Assembly (NCBI GenBank): GCA_020628545.1
Contig: JAHDEX010000001.1
Span: forward strand, 62,001 to 126,000
Source of the DNA: Paracoccaceae bacterium
GTDB lineage: Bacteria; Pseudomonadota; Alphaproteobacteria; Rhodobacterales; Rhodobacteraceae
DNA length: 64,000 nucleotides
Direction of reading: 5' to 3'
Positions within the stretch are counted from its first letter, which is position 1. Every line of letters begins with the position of its first letter. The position numbers and the translations under genes are program-made. Positions 51,460 through 61,121 of this stretch are shown piece by piece. Below the pieces are notes generated by a model. That model saw nothing but the letters and a program-made list of their open reading frames with translations, searched no databases and was not told where the DNA came from.

Positions 51460-52590
51460 TTACAGCACGAGATCCAAAACTGGTGTCAGCCGCGCAAGCG
51501 TCGCATCGACATCGTAAAGCTTATCGAGGCCAAACAGTCCGAGACGGAACGTGCGAAAGTCTTCTGGTTCGTCACACTGCAACGGTACACCGGCGGCAAT
51601 CTGCATGCCTTCAGCCGCAAACTTACTGCCATTCTGGATCAGCGGATCATCCGTGTAGCTGACCACAACACCCGGCGCGGCAAACCCTTCCGCCGCAACG
51701 GATTGTATGCCCTTGCTGGCCAGATGCGCGCGCACAGCGTTGCCAAGCGCCCACTGCGCGTCTTTCAGGCGGTCAAACGCGAATTCTTGCGTCTCGAGCA
51801 TCGTATCGCGGAATGCACGCAAACCGTCTGTTGGCATCGTCGCGTGATAGGCGTGCGCACCACCCTCGTAGGTTTGCATGATCCCGTGCCATTTTTTCAG
51901 ATCAGCGGCGAAGCTGTTTGATGTAGTTTCGTCCATACGCGCCACAGCGCGGTCGGACATCATGACCAGACCGGCACATGGGGTCGAAGACCAGCCCTTT
52001 TGCGGTGCCGAGATGAGGACGTCCACGCCAGTTGCCTTCATATCGACCCAGGCACAGCCAGACGCAATACAGTCGAGGATCATCAGTGCGCCAACCTCAT
52101 GCGCGGCATCTGCCAGCGCGGTGATGTAGTCGTCTGGAAGGATGATCCCTGCCGATGTTTCCACATGCGGTGCAAACACGACATCGGGCTTCGCTGTGCG
52201 GATGGCTTCGGTCACTTCAGCGATTGGCGCCGGTGCGAAAGGTGATCGCGTGTCATTGCCCGCCTGCCGCGCCTTGAGCACCGTCGTCTTCGCAGCGAAC
52301 TGACCCGCATCGAAAATCTGCGACCAGCGGAATGAGAACCAGCCGTTGCGCACCACAAATGCATGGCTACCAGCGCCAAACTGTCTTGCCACCGCCTCCA
52401 TCGCGAAGGTGCCTCCGCCCGGCACTATCGCGACAGCGTCAGACTTGTAGACATCTTTCAGCATGCCAGAGATATCGCGCATCACCTGTTGGAATGTCTG
52501 TGACATTGAATTGAGCGAGCGGTCCGTGAAAACCACGGAAAACTCCATCAAGCCATCTGGGTCGACTTCTGGTCTGATTGCACCGTCCAT
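51460..52590 (-). CDS. Class V aminotransferase (alanine-glyoxylate / serine type)
   Basis: 376 residues. The fold-type I PLP pattern shows IVPGGGTFAMEAVARQF, VFAPHVETSAGI, the cofactor-binding Asp in MILDCIASG and the Schiff-base Lys in SAPQKGW. The sequence resembles the alanine-glyoxylate, serine-glyoxylate and aspartate-related class V enzymes. The amino donor cannot be read from sequence. Its neighbours, a monooxygenase and a cyclase, give no hint. Confidence 0.9.
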   Translation of the reverse strand: MDGAIRPEVDPDGLMEFSVVFTDRSLNSMSQTFQQVMRDISGMLKDVYKSDAVAIVPGGGTFAMEAVARQFGAGSHAFVVRNGWFSFRWSQIFDAGQFAAKTTVLKARQAGNDTRSPFAPAPIAEVTEAIRTAKPDVVFAPHVETSAGIILPDDYITALADAAHEVGALMILDCIASGCAWVDMKATGVDVLISAPQKGWSSTPCAGLVMMSDRAVARMDETTSNSFAADLKKWHGIMQTYEGGAHAYHATMPTDGLRAFRDTMLETQEFAFDRLKDAQWALGNAVRAHLASKGIQSVAAEGFAAPGVVVSYTDDPLIQNGSKFAAEGMQIAAGVPLQCDEPEDFRTFRLGLFGLDKLYDVDATLARLTPVLDLVL

Positions 52591-52733
52591 GACGCACTCC
52601 TTCCCTGTTGCGTGGCAACTGAACTAAAGGGCGCGCGGCGCGCAGGCAAAGTCTATCTGGGTATACAATTCCGAAATACGAAGGCTTTGAACGGCATTTC
52701 GCCCCAGGCGCAGTCGTCTGTTTCCGATCGGCG

Positions 52734-53453
52734 TCAAGCCGCTGAGGAGTCTTTGCTGTCCGAGAACACGGTCCGATTTCGCCCCAGCATCTTCGCCCGG
52801 TAGAGCGCCTCATCCGCCTCTTGGATAGCGCGGTTAATGTCTTCGGCGTGCTGTTTCAAAGACCCGCCGATGGAAACCGTGACCGACAGGTCGGCGTCTT
52901 CAATACCGATAATCGTGTCAGCGATGCGCTTGCGAATTTGCTCTGCTGCGGCGGCACCATCTGCGGCGCGATAATCGAACAGAAAGATCACAAACTCCTC
53001 TCCCCCGAAGCGGCAAACGATGTCTTCGGATCGTACCATGTCCCGCAAAACCGACGCGACAGTTTTGATCACAGCGTCACCCGCGAAATGCCCGTGAGTG
53101 TCATTGATGGCTTTGAAACGGTCGATATCGACCATCAAAGAGACACCGGCCACATCCGGGCGTTCTGCCATCCGGCCAAAAAAGTAGTCGCGTGTGGCCA
53201 CATCTGTCAGCCGGTCGCGATCAACCAAGCGCTGGAGTTCTGCACTCAGCAGCGCATTTTCGCGGATTTTTCCACCGACCCATAGCGTTATTGGGATCGT
53301 CACTAGGACAACGATGATCGCTGTACCCTTCATTGTCGTCGCGAGGATGTCGTGCGGAAAGATCAGGACATTCAGCGCCTCGGACAGGACAAGTGAAACC
53401 AATGTCGTGATGACAGCGAATTGCCAAATGCCGCGCTTTGTCCGAATGACCAT
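52734..53453 (-). CDS. Diguanylate cyclase with two membrane helices
   Basis: 239 residues from ATG 53453. Upstream codons to 53543 would overlap the Lrp gene. Two helices (about 9-28 and 39-58) leave a very short periplasmic loop. The GGDEF domain (about 80-235) has active site RFGGEEF, MVDIDRFKAINDTHGH for metal and GTP, and an inhibitory I-site RSED five residues before GGEEF. It should make cyclic di-GMP and be feedback-inhibited. There is no sensory domain beyond the helices. Confidence 0.9.
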   Translation of the reverse strand: MVIRTKRGIWQFAVITTLVSLVLSEALNVLIFPHDILATTMKGTAIIVVLVTIPITLWVGGKIRENALLSAELQRLVDRDRLTDVATRDYFFGRMAERPDVAGVSLMVDIDRFKAINDTHGHFAGDAVIKTVASVLRDMVRSEDIVCRFGGEEFVIFLFDYRAADGAAAAEQIRKRIADTIIGIEDADLSVTVSIGGSLKQHAEDINRAIQEADEALYRAKMLGRNRTVFSDSKDSSAA

Positions 53454-53508
53454 GCCGTCAGGTTCCTGCAAGTCGGTTTGGACGTGACTTACAAGCTGAA
53501 TGATAAGA

Positions 53509-53967
53509 CTAAGTTGACAGTGGTCCGGGACGCCTTTCCTCACTCAAGAGGACGTTGGCTTCGACATCGCCGACACCTGGCAATGTCATGATCCGGCGAC
53601 GCAAGACACGTTCAAAATCGCTCAAATCTCGGGCGACGACACGAAGCCGGTAATCATAAAGACCAAGAACATGTTCCACGCTTTGGACTTCCGGGATCGC
53701 TGTGACCGCTCGTTCAAAATCCTCGAGGCTCACCCGTCCTTTTGTGGCAAGCTTTACGCCAAGAAAAACCGTCACTCCAAAACCTAGCTTGGCCGCATCC
53801 AATCGCAACCGCCGCCCCGCGATCACACCTGCGTCTTGCAGCCGCTTGATCCGCCGCCACGTCGCAGGTTGGGACAACCCAAGCTTCTCCCCTAGCCGCC
53901 CGGTCGGCTGCGTCGCATCTTGTTGCATCAGCCGCAGAAGTTCAAAATCCGTCATATCCCAACTCAT
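53509..53967 (-). CDS. Lrp/AsnC family regulator (second of a pair)
   Basis: 152 residues. The N-terminal helix-turn-helix has TGRLGEKLGLSQPATWRRIKRLQDAGVI. The C-terminal ligand domain (about 65-148) has VEHVLGLYDYRLRVVARDLSDFERVLRRRIMTLPGV. It overlaps the other Lrp gene by 4 bases, and the two are related in sequence over their whole length, so they may form hetero-oligomers. The pair is divergent from ilvC, which suggests control by branched-chain amino acids, though this is inferred. Confidence 0.9.
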   Translation of the reverse strand: MSWDMTDFELLRLMQQDATQPTGRLGEKLGLSQPATWRRIKRLQDAGVIAGRRLRLDAAKLGFGVTVFLGVKLATKGRVSLEDFERAVTAIPEVQSVEHVLGLYDYRLRVVARDLSDFERVLRRRIMTLPGVGDVEANVLLSEERRPGPLST

Positions 53968-54419
53968 AGCGGAAGCGCCTCGTCACGCTTGACCGTCGAC
54001 ACTGTCATGAGAGCCTCGATGTCTGCGATATGCGGCAGGGTCAGAATCTTGTCCCGATAGAGACGCTGATAGTCCGGCAGGTCCTTCGCTATCAGCGCCA
54101 AGCGGGCATCGACCCGACCAAGAAAGGTCTGAACCTCCAAAACCTCCCTCACCTGCCGGGCCGCCGCGAGAAACTCGTCAAAGGCGCGCGGGGCGGTCTT
54201 ATCCAGCGTGATGCGTAGGGCCACATGGATCGTGTAACCGAGCGCGGCCCAGTCAATCACCACCTCTTGCCCCGTGATAATCCCCTCCTCCTGCAGTTTG
54301 TCCAACCGCCGGGTCACGCGCGCCGGCGTCAAACGGACACGCTCCGCCAGTTCCGGGACGGAAATGTCAGGGGCGGCCTGCAATTGGCGCAAGATCGCGC
54401 GGCTTTGATCGTCAAGCAT
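53964..54419 (-). CDS. Lrp/AsnC family regulator (first of a pair)
   Basis: 151 residues from ATG 54419; a TTG at 54431 would add four. The helix-turn-helix contains VPELAERVRLTPARVTRRLDKLQEEGII. The ligand domain has VQTFLGRVDARLALIAKDLPDYQRLYRDKILTLPHI, parallel to the partner gene. It lies 130 bases from the divergent ilvC start across an AT-rich control region, fitting an Lrp-type regulator of branched-chain amino acid synthesis. Confidence 0.9.
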   Translation of the reverse strand: MLDDQSRAILRQLQAAPDISVPELAERVRLTPARVTRRLDKLQEEGIITGQEVVIDWAALGYTIHVALRITLDKTAPRAFDEFLAAARQVREVLEVQTFLGRVDARLALIAKDLPDYQRLYRDKILTLPHIADIEALMTVSTVKRDEALPL

Positions 54420-54495
54420 AGGAATCACCAAAATTTACCAGAACACGCATAACAATCTTCAATTCGCCGAAACAACTTAAAATTCTAACCTCTGA

Positions 54496-55572
<1,077 letters not shown>

Positions 55573-55590
55573 TCGCCGACGTCAATGCAG

Positions 55591-55619
55591 AAAGGCCCGG
55601 CACTGCGCCGGGCCTTTTT
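55591..55619 (+). terminator. Rho-independent terminator of ilvC
   Basis: AAAGGCCCGGC (55591-55601) and GCCGGGCCTTT (55607-55617) form a perfect 11-base stem around ACTGC, with a run of five T. It ends ilvC and, being symmetrical, could also stop the minus-strand small membrane-protein gene. Confidence 0.92.
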
Positions 55620-55621
55620 CT

Positions 55622-55792
55622 TTACCGATCCGGGTGGAAAGGGTTTGGTCCCGGACCATCTTTGGCAAGAGACGATTTGCGATCATGCGGATCACTGATC
55701 GCCTCCTTTGTTTCCCGTTTGCTCCAAACGGCAAAGGCAATCAGCAAGGCGAATGTCGCCAGTGGCAAGATAACGAGTAGCGGAAATTCCAT
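55622..55792 (-). CDS. Small single-pass membrane protein, unknown
   Basis: 56 residues from ATG 55792, preceded by AAAGGA 8 bases upstream. One helix (about 3-23: FPLLVILPLATFALLIAFAVW) is followed by a charged tail with KRETKEAISDPHDRKSSLAK. I do not recognise a family. The ribosome site, the terminator placed just after its stop and the helix support a real gene. Longer upstream extension of the frame looks non-coding. Confidence 0.65.
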   Translation of the reverse strand: MEFPLLVILPLATFALLIAFAVWSKRETKEAISDPHDRKSSLAKDGPGPNPFHPDR

Positions 55793-55861
55793 GTCTGTTT
55801 TCCTTTCTGCATTCATACATCCGTCAACGGAAAAACATATCACGCAGAGGATTGTTCCGAC

Positions 55862-56773
55862 ATGACCGATATGCCGCATCCCTCGGCAGGGAACTGGGCT
55901 TCGATCATCGCGCTCGGGATCATCTGGGGCGGTACGTTTATGGTCGTGGCCATCGCTTTAGAAGGCTACGGACCTTTGACCGTGGCGGCGGCGCGCACAA
56001 CCCTTGGTGCTGTGGCGCTTATCGGCATCATGCTCCTGATGCGCAGCCCGTTGCCCACATTTTCGCCGCGCATGGTCAAATATCTTCTTGTTATTGGTGT
56101 CCTGAACACCGCGCTCCCCTTTGCGCTGCTCAGTTGGGGGCAACAGCATGTGCCATCGGCCTTTGCAGGTATTTCCATGGCCGCAATTCCCCTCTTTGTC
56201 CTGCCGCTTGCGCACTTGTTCTCGGATGAAAAGCTTACCCGGCGCAATGCAATCGGCGTGACTTTGGGGTTCGTTGGCGCGGTGGTGCTGATCGGCCCCT
56301 CGGTACTGCGGATCGGCTCCGGCCTTGAACCCTTGGGCCAAATTGCCTGCGTCGTTGCGGCCTTGTCCTATGCCGTGTCCAGTGTCATGACCCGAAACTG
56401 TCCACCCGTCGACCCGATCTCTCTTGCCGCAATCCTAATGGTGATTGGGGCTACGACCCTCTTGCCCCCAATGCTCGTGATCGAAGGCATTCCGACTATC
56501 GCGCAGGATCGTAGCACCATTGCAATTATCCTTCTCGGTCTGCTTCCAACGGCTTTGGCCGCACTTCTCCGTGTCTTCACGATCCGCACGGCTGGTGCGG
56601 TCTTTATGACTCTCGTGAACTATCAGGTTCCTGTATGGTCGATGATCTTCGGCGCCTGGATTTTGAGTGAGATTTTGCCTTTGCGCTTCTTCGTGGCTCT
56701 CGCCCTGATCCTCACGGGTCTTGCGATCAGCCAATGGCAGAACCTGGAAAAGCTCGTCGCTACTCGCGGGTAA
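55862..56773 (+). CDS. EamA/DMT family transporter
   Basis: 303 residues, ten predicted helices in two EamA repeats. The repeats start at WASIIALGIIWGGTFMVVAIAL and at GQIACVVAALSYAVSSVMTRN, and the second contains VFMTLVNYQVPVWSMIFGAWIL. These drug/metabolite-type carriers usually export amino acids or other metabolites; the substrate is unknown. It is convergent with glmM across a 110-base GC-rich region. Confidence 0.92.
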   Translation: MTDMPHPSAGNWASIIALGIIWGGTFMVVAIALEGYGPLTVAAARTTLGAVALIGIMLLMRSPLPTFSPRMVKYLLVIGVLNTALPFALLSWGQQHVPSAFAGISMAAIPLFVLPLAHLFSDEKLTRRNAIGVTLGFVGAVVLIGPSVLRIGSGLEPLGQIACVVAALSYAVSSVMTRNCPPVDPISLAAILMVIGATTLLPPMLVIEGIPTIAQDRSTIAIILLGLLPTALAALLRVFTIRTAGAVFMTLVNYQVPVWSMIFGAWILSEILPLRFFVALALILTGLAISQWQNLEKLVATRG

Positions 56774-56883
56774 GGTCCACAGGCCTTTGTCTTCTTCTTG
56801 CTGAAAATACCTTGGGGGAGTCCGAAGGACGGGGGTGAAACCCCCAAAAGGGGTGGGCGGGCGGGGCCCGACCAACCCATCAA
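56774..56883. repeat. GC-rich intergenic element with tandem hairpins, Rhodobacterales-type
   Basis: Between the convergent EamA and glmM genes lies a pyrimidine stretch (CTTCTTCTTGCTGAAAATACC). Two small hairpins follow: TCC-GAA-GGA (56821-56829) and GGGGGT-GAA-ACCCCC (56831-56845). Then comes a G-rich tract. The layout resembles an intergenic element I recall from many roseobacter genomes, often found between convergent genes. Only one copy is seen in this window, so the repeat nature rests on recollection. It may act as a bidirectional terminator. Confidence 0.4.
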
Positions 56884-58230
56884 TCAAGCTGACGCCGCTT
56901 CAACCTCTGCCACGATCCCATCCACAACCGCTTCTAACATCACCGGGTCTTCGCATTCGGCCATGACCCGCACCAACGGCTCTGTCCCGGACTTGCGGAT
57001 CAAGAGCCGCCCCTTGCCCGTCAGCTTCGTCTCCGCATCCGCAATGGCAGAGGACACATTGGCCGCTGACAACGGATCCGCACCTGCCGCATAACGAACG
57101 TTCTTCAGCATTTGCGGCACCGTTTCAAACTGCTGCGTTAACGCACTCGCCTTCTGGCCACTATCGATCATTGCAGCAAGGAACTGCACTCCCGCAAGCA
57201 ACCCGTCCCCCGTCGTGGCATAATCCGTCATGACGATGTGACCTGACTGTTCACCACCAAGGTTGAACCCGCGCGAGCGCATCGCCTCCACAACGTATCG
57301 GTCGCCCACTTTTGTACGTTCCAGATGCAGGCCCTTTCCAGTCAAGTATCGCTCCAAACCAAGGTTCGACATCACGGTCGCCACAAGCGTGTCGCCCGCC
57401 AGGCGACCTTGCGACGCCCAGCGATCTGCCATGAGCGCCATGAGCTGATCGCCATCGGCGACTTTGCCAGTCTCATCAAGGATCATCACACGGTCAGCGT
57501 CGCCATCAAGACAAATGCCCACGTCCGCACCATGTGCCACAATGGTTTCCGCCGCTAATTGCGTATTCGTCGACCCGCAGCCGTCATTGATGTTAAAACC
57601 GTCGGGCGATGTGCCAACCGGGATCACGGTTGCCCCCATCTCCCACAGAACCTCCGGTGCCACGCGATAGGCTGCACCGTTGGCGCAATCGATGACAACC
57701 TTCAAGCCATCGAGGCGCATGCCGGAAGGAAATGTCGATTTCACGCGTTCCGCATAGCGGAACCGCCCATCGTCAATCCGTCGCGCCCGGCCAATATTCG
57801 CAGCTTGCGCTGGTTCGATGTCGCTTGCGATTAGTTCTTCAATCGCGGTCTGCGCCTCATCGGATAATTTGTAACCATCCGGGCCAAAGAACTTGATCCC
57901 ATTATCGTGGTGCGGATTGTGACTAGCCGAGATCATGATGCCTACATCGGCACGCATAGAGGTGGTCAGCATCCCAACAGCCGGTGTCGGTACAGGCCCC
58001 AGCAACAGCACGTTCATCCCCGTAGAAGTCAGACCGGCCGTCAAAGCGTTTTCGAACATGTAGCCAGACAGCCGCGTGTCTTTGCCGATCACAACGCGGT
58101 GCCCGTTTGACCCATCATTGCGGAAATAACGCCCTGCTGCCGCGCCAATACGCAAGGCCATATCTGCCGTCATTGGACGCACGTTTGCCGTGCCGCGCAC
58201 CCCATCGGTACCAAAAAGTTTTTCAGCCAT
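56884..58230 (-). CDS. glmM: Phosphoglucosamine mutase
   Basis: 448 residues from ATG 58230. It has [13 protein letters not shown] at the N-terminus, the phosphoserine loop [17 protein letters not shown], metal-binding DGDADRVMI, the sugar loop GGEQSGH and the phosphate loop [12 protein letters not shown]. It converts glucosamine-6-phosphate to glucosamine-1-phosphate for cell wall precursors. It overlaps the folP stop by 8 bases, ending the folB-folP-glmM unit usual in Rhodobacterales. Confidence 0.97.
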   Translation of the reverse strand: MAEKLFGTDGVRGTANVRPMTADMALRIGAAAGRYFRNDGSNGHRVVIGKDTRLSGYMFENALTAGLTSTGMNVLLLGPVPTPAVGMLTTSMRADVGIMISASHNPHHDNGIKFFGPDGYKLSDEAQTAIEELIASDIEPAQAANIGRARRIDDGRFRYAERVKSTFPSGMRLDGLKVVIDCANGAAYRVAPEVLWEMGATVIPVGTSPDGFNINDGCGSTNTQLAAETIVAHGADVGICLDGDADRVMILDETGKVADGDQLMALMADRWASQGRLAGDTLVATVMSNLGLERYLTGKGLHLERTKVGDRYVVEAMRSRGFNLGGEQSGHIVMTDYATTGDGLLAGVQFLAAMIDSGQKASALTQQFETVPQMLKNVRYAAGADPLSAANVSSAIADAETKLTGKGRLLIRKSGTEPLVRVMAECEDPVMLEAVVDGIVAEVEAASA

Positions 58231-59236
58231 CAAATCCCGCTCCGTTCAATGCCATTTGCAGGCTGATCGCCTGTCTTGTTTCTTTTGTATCATGGACCCG
58301 CACAATCTGCACACCCTGCAGCGCGCCATGGAGGGCCACTGCCACGGAACCGCCGACCCTGTCGGACGCCTCCTCTGCACCGGTAATCGTCCCGATAAAC
58401 CGCTTGCGCGAGGCACCCAACAAGATCGGCAGCCCAAGGTCATGATAGATCGCGAGGTCCTGAAGTAACCTCAAATTGTGTTGCAATGTCTTACCAAACC
58501 CAATGCCGGGATCAGAAATCATGTTTTCGCGTTTGATTCCGGCCGCTTCCGCAACCGCTATCCGCTCTGACAGATGATCAAAGACGTCAAAGGTGACCGC
58601 ATCGTACTGCGGATCATCCTGCATCGTCTCGGGCCGACCTTGCGAATGCATCAGGCAGACCGGCACATCGGCCTCAGCCCCGACATGCGCCATGTCGGGG
58701 TCGAACCGCAGGGCCGTTACATCATTGATCATGTTCGCCCCTGCCCCAAGCGCCGCTTCTGCCACGGCGGCTTTTCGCGTATCGATCGAAATGGGCGTCG
58801 TGATCCCAGCCGCGCGGATGCCTTCAATCACTGGCACAACACGGTCAATCTCATCGCGCACCGCGACTTCCGCAGCACCGGGCCGGGTGCTTTCCCCACC
58901 AATATCAAGAAAATCAGCATCACCGGCCATCACCTTGGCTCTCTCGACAGCATCCTTGACCGTCGCCAGATCGCCTCCATCGGAGAAGCTGTCCGGTGTG
59001 ATATTCAGAATTCCCATGATCCGCGGCACGTCGAGAGTCAAACCGCAGATCGGCGGCCGCTGGTGGCTCAGGCGCGCCCGTTCTTGGTCTGAAAGATCCT
59101 CAGCCAAGGCCTCTTCAGCGCCGCCGTTGCGATGGCGCACGAGGACCGTATCGCTCACAACCCAACTGCTTCCCCCGACCCGGATCGCGCCCTCGTACAT
59201 ATGCGTCTGGGGAAGAGGTTGCAGGTAACGCGTCAC
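58223..59236 (-). CDS. folP: Dihydropteroate synthase
   Basis: 337 residues, longer than the usual 280 because of an N-terminal extension of about 70 residues. The TIM-barrel motifs are [63 protein letters not shown] and GASRKRFIG. It joins p-aminobenzoate to the pterin diphosphate in folate synthesis. It overlaps folB by 4 bases and glmM by 8. Confidence 0.96.
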   Translation of the reverse strand: MTRYLQPLPQTHMYEGAIRVGGSSWVVSDTVLVRHRNGGAEEALAEDLSDQERARLSHQRPPICGLTLDVPRIMGILNITPDSFSDGGDLATVKDAVERAKVMAGDADFLDIGGESTRPGAAEVAVRDEIDRVVPVIEGIRAAGITTPISIDTRKAAVAEAALGAGANMINDVTALRFDPDMAHVGAEADVPVCLMHSQGRPETMQDDPQYDAVTFDVFDHLSERIAVAEAAGIKRENMISDPGIGFGKTLQHNLRLLQDLAIYHDLGLPILLGASRKRFIGTITGAEEASDRVGGSVAVALHGALQGVQIVRVHDTKETRQAISLQMALNGAGFDG

Positions 59237-60147
59237 AGGACATCACCGACAGCGACGGCGCGCATCGGAACAGCACCCTCAGTTGGCAAATCCCCGACAA
59301 TCAACAGCTCTTTGGCCTGCATCTCATCAGCGAACCACACCGTAAGCGCCCTTGTCTCACGCACATCCGCTTTGGGTCCATCAACGGCGTCCAAGACAAT
59401 CTTCGAAGGTGCCCATACGCAAATCTGCCCATTTTTCATGGCCCAGTCGAGTTCAGTGCGCGTTGCCACGACTTTGCATCTGAGGTCCGTCGCAGCGAGA
59501 CGCCAGGCGTTCTGTTCGATTGCCAGCAGATCAACACGGCGCTGCGTCATCTTGTGGCCGGTCTCCGGCGTCGATACTTCGCTTAGACCGACGCAAAGGA
59601 TGAGTGGGTCCGGCGCAGCTGACAAAGTATCAATCCAAGCACTCAGTTTCGGGTCCGCAATCGCCTCGTTCGAAAGATATACGACCCTTGGATGCGGCGT
59701 TTCCATGTGGTCTTGGGCAGCAGGCTGCAGTCCATCGCTCGCCCGCACAATCTCAACGCCAAGCGCAAAAGGCCCGCGATCCAGTTTCTCGATCCGGACA
59801 AAAACACGCTCCGCCTGGGGTTCCAACAAGATGCGCTCTGCGACGCGCGCCGCCAAGGTCTCCAGCAAATTGATCCGCTCTGCATCCAACTCTAAAGAGA
59901 TGGCCTCGGTGACCTTGTCATAAGACAGAATGCGATCAACATCGTCGTCGATGGGATCCGCTATGGGCATGACCTCAACCACCACATTGAAGCGCACGCG
60001 CTGCCGCTTGCCACGCTCTTGCTGAAACGCACCAATCTCAACCTCAACCACGTAGTCCCGCACTGAAATGCGGTCGTATGGCATATCGGTACTTGCCGCG
60101 GCCCGTTCTGATGGATGCGCGAAGGCAAGGTGAATGTCGTTGGTCAT
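59233..60147 (-). CDS. folB: Dihydroneopterin aldolase with long C-terminal extra domain
   Basis: 304 residues from ATG 60147. The FolB domain is at about 25-145: DRISVRDYVVEVEIGAFQQE, a YDKVTEAI segment, LLETLAARVAERIL and the catalytic Lys in VRIEKLDRG. A further 150-residue region (about 155-304) is beyond the normal 120-residue enzyme. It has an alternating alpha/beta look (VVYLSNEAIAD, DPLILCVGLSEV, CKVVATRTELDWAM, ALTVWFADEM) and no motif I recognise. The aldolase makes 6-hydroxymethyl-dihydropterin for folate. It overlaps folP by 4 bases. Confidence 0.9.
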   Translation of the reverse strand: MTNDIHLAFAHPSERAAASTDMPYDRISVRDYVVEVEIGAFQQERGKRQRVRFNVVVEVMPIADPIDDDVDRILSYDKVTEAISLELDAERINLLETLAARVAERILLEPQAERVFVRIEKLDRGPFALGVEIVRASDGLQPAAQDHMETPHPRVVYLSNEAIADPKLSAWIDTLSAAPDPLILCVGLSEVSTPETGHKMTQRRVDLLAIEQNAWRLAATDLRCKVVATRTELDWAMKNGQICVWAPSKIVLDAVDGPKADVRETRALTVWFADEMQAKELLIVGDLPTEGAVPMRAVAVGDVL

Positions 60148-60263
60148 ATACGCGCCCCTTTGCTTTCGCCGAGATAATCGGGCCTGACCGGACAATCAAC
60201 TAGCCCAGATGCGGCGCAGCAGGCTGGCTTCCCGCCGCAATCCGTTCTTTGACTTCCTAATGG

Positions 60264-60289
60264 AAAAGGGCGCCCGATTGGACGCCCTT
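60264..60289 (-). terminator. Rho-independent terminator of the cell wall hydrolase gene
   Basis: On the minus strand AAGGGCG pairs with CGCCCTT (60266-60272 and 60283-60289) across ten bases and is followed by TTTT. It lies 24 bases after the stop at 60313. Confidence 0.7.
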
Positions 60290-60312
60290 CGGAATACGTG
60301 ATTTGGCCGACG

Positions 60313-60963
60313 CTAGTTTGATGCTGTGCGTGTCGGCTGTCGGTAGAAAACATGCACACCATACTGCGCAACTTTCGGGTACCGCCGGGACCAGGACGGG
60401 TTCACCGCTGTGGTGTGGTAATGAGTTGCACCATTCGTCAGCTTGCGCGGCGCACCATCCATCAACAGCTGTGCCACTTTCCCAACGCGCTTCCATGCAC
60501 GCGGCTCATTAATCGTCTCCGGTAGTCCGTCGCAGGTGTAGGTGAACTGGCAGGCATACTTACGCCCCGTGCCTTGATTGATCACATTGCACAGGGTGTC
60601 GGGATACGCGTTGCTGTCGACACGGTTCAGAATGACTTCGCCAACCGCAAAAAGGCCTTCCGTCGTTTCGCCACGCGCTTCGAAGTAAAGCGCTTCAGCA
60701 AAACAACGCCATTGCGCGCCGCCTTCGACAGGCGGCAGCTCGGCAAGAAAGGCATTGCTATAGGTCACAGTCTGCGGTGCGGCGTCCGTGCTGCGCGCCT
60801 CCGGCGTAACCAGAGCATTCAACTCATTTGACGAAACCCCGGCCAAGGCTGAGCGCTCTTGCCCGAGCAATGTGCTCAGACGGCTCTCAACAGCCTCTTG
60901 CGAGATTGCTTGCGAATATGTAGCGGCCCAGATGGCCAAACCGAGAAACAGCGCTTTGCGCAT
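60313..60963 (-). CDS. Cell wall hydrolase, SleB family
   Basis: About 216 residues from ATG 60963, giving signal peptide MRKALFLGLAIWAATYSQA. In-frame starts at 60978 and 60990 add a few residues. The Hydrolase_2 (SleB) domain (about 85-210) has CFAEALYFEARGET, AVGEVILNRVDS, CNVINQG, CQFTYTCDG and a C-terminal NGATHYHT. It cleaves peptidoglycan, probably as a lytic enzyme, in the periplasm. Paired cysteines may form disulphides. It is downstream of ppdK across a terminator and ends at its own terminator. Confidence 0.9.
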   Translation of the reverse strand: MRKALFLGLAIWAATYSQAISQEAVESRLSTLLGQERSALAGVSSNELNALVTPEARSTDAAPQTVTYSNAFLAELPPVEGGAQWRCFAEALYFEARGETTEGLFAVGEVILNRVDSNAYPDTLCNVINQGTGRKYACQFTYTCDGLPETINEPRAWKRVGKVAQLLMDGAPRKLTNGATHYHTTAVNPSWSRRYPKVAQYGVHVFYRQPTRTASN

Positions 60964-61085
60964 CGACGTTACACCCATGGTCCCCACCACGTGACGCGTG
61001 GAGCAGCCCCACGCAGGCGCGCCGTCTTTAGGAGAGGTCCTGCCGAGAGTCTAGGCGACCAACCGCCCGAGCGTGTTCGGAAATG

Positions 61086-61106
61086 AAAAGTTTCCACATG
61101 GGAAAC
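61086..61106 (-). terminator. Probable terminator of ppdK
   Basis: On the minus strand GTTTCC and GGAAAC form a perfect 6-base stem (61090-61095 and 61101-61106) with loop CATGT, followed by TTTTC. It lies 16 bases after the ppdK stop. The stem is short, so moderate strength. Confidence 0.55.
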
Positions 61107-61121
61107 AATTCACAAACCATA

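Noticed and set aside
53509-54419. The Lrp pair as siroheme decarboxylase (AhbA/AhbB, NirDLGH) subunits
   Set aside because: Both have ordinary Lrp helix-turn-helix and ligand domains, and no haem d1 or alternative haem genes are nearby; the neighbour is ilvC.
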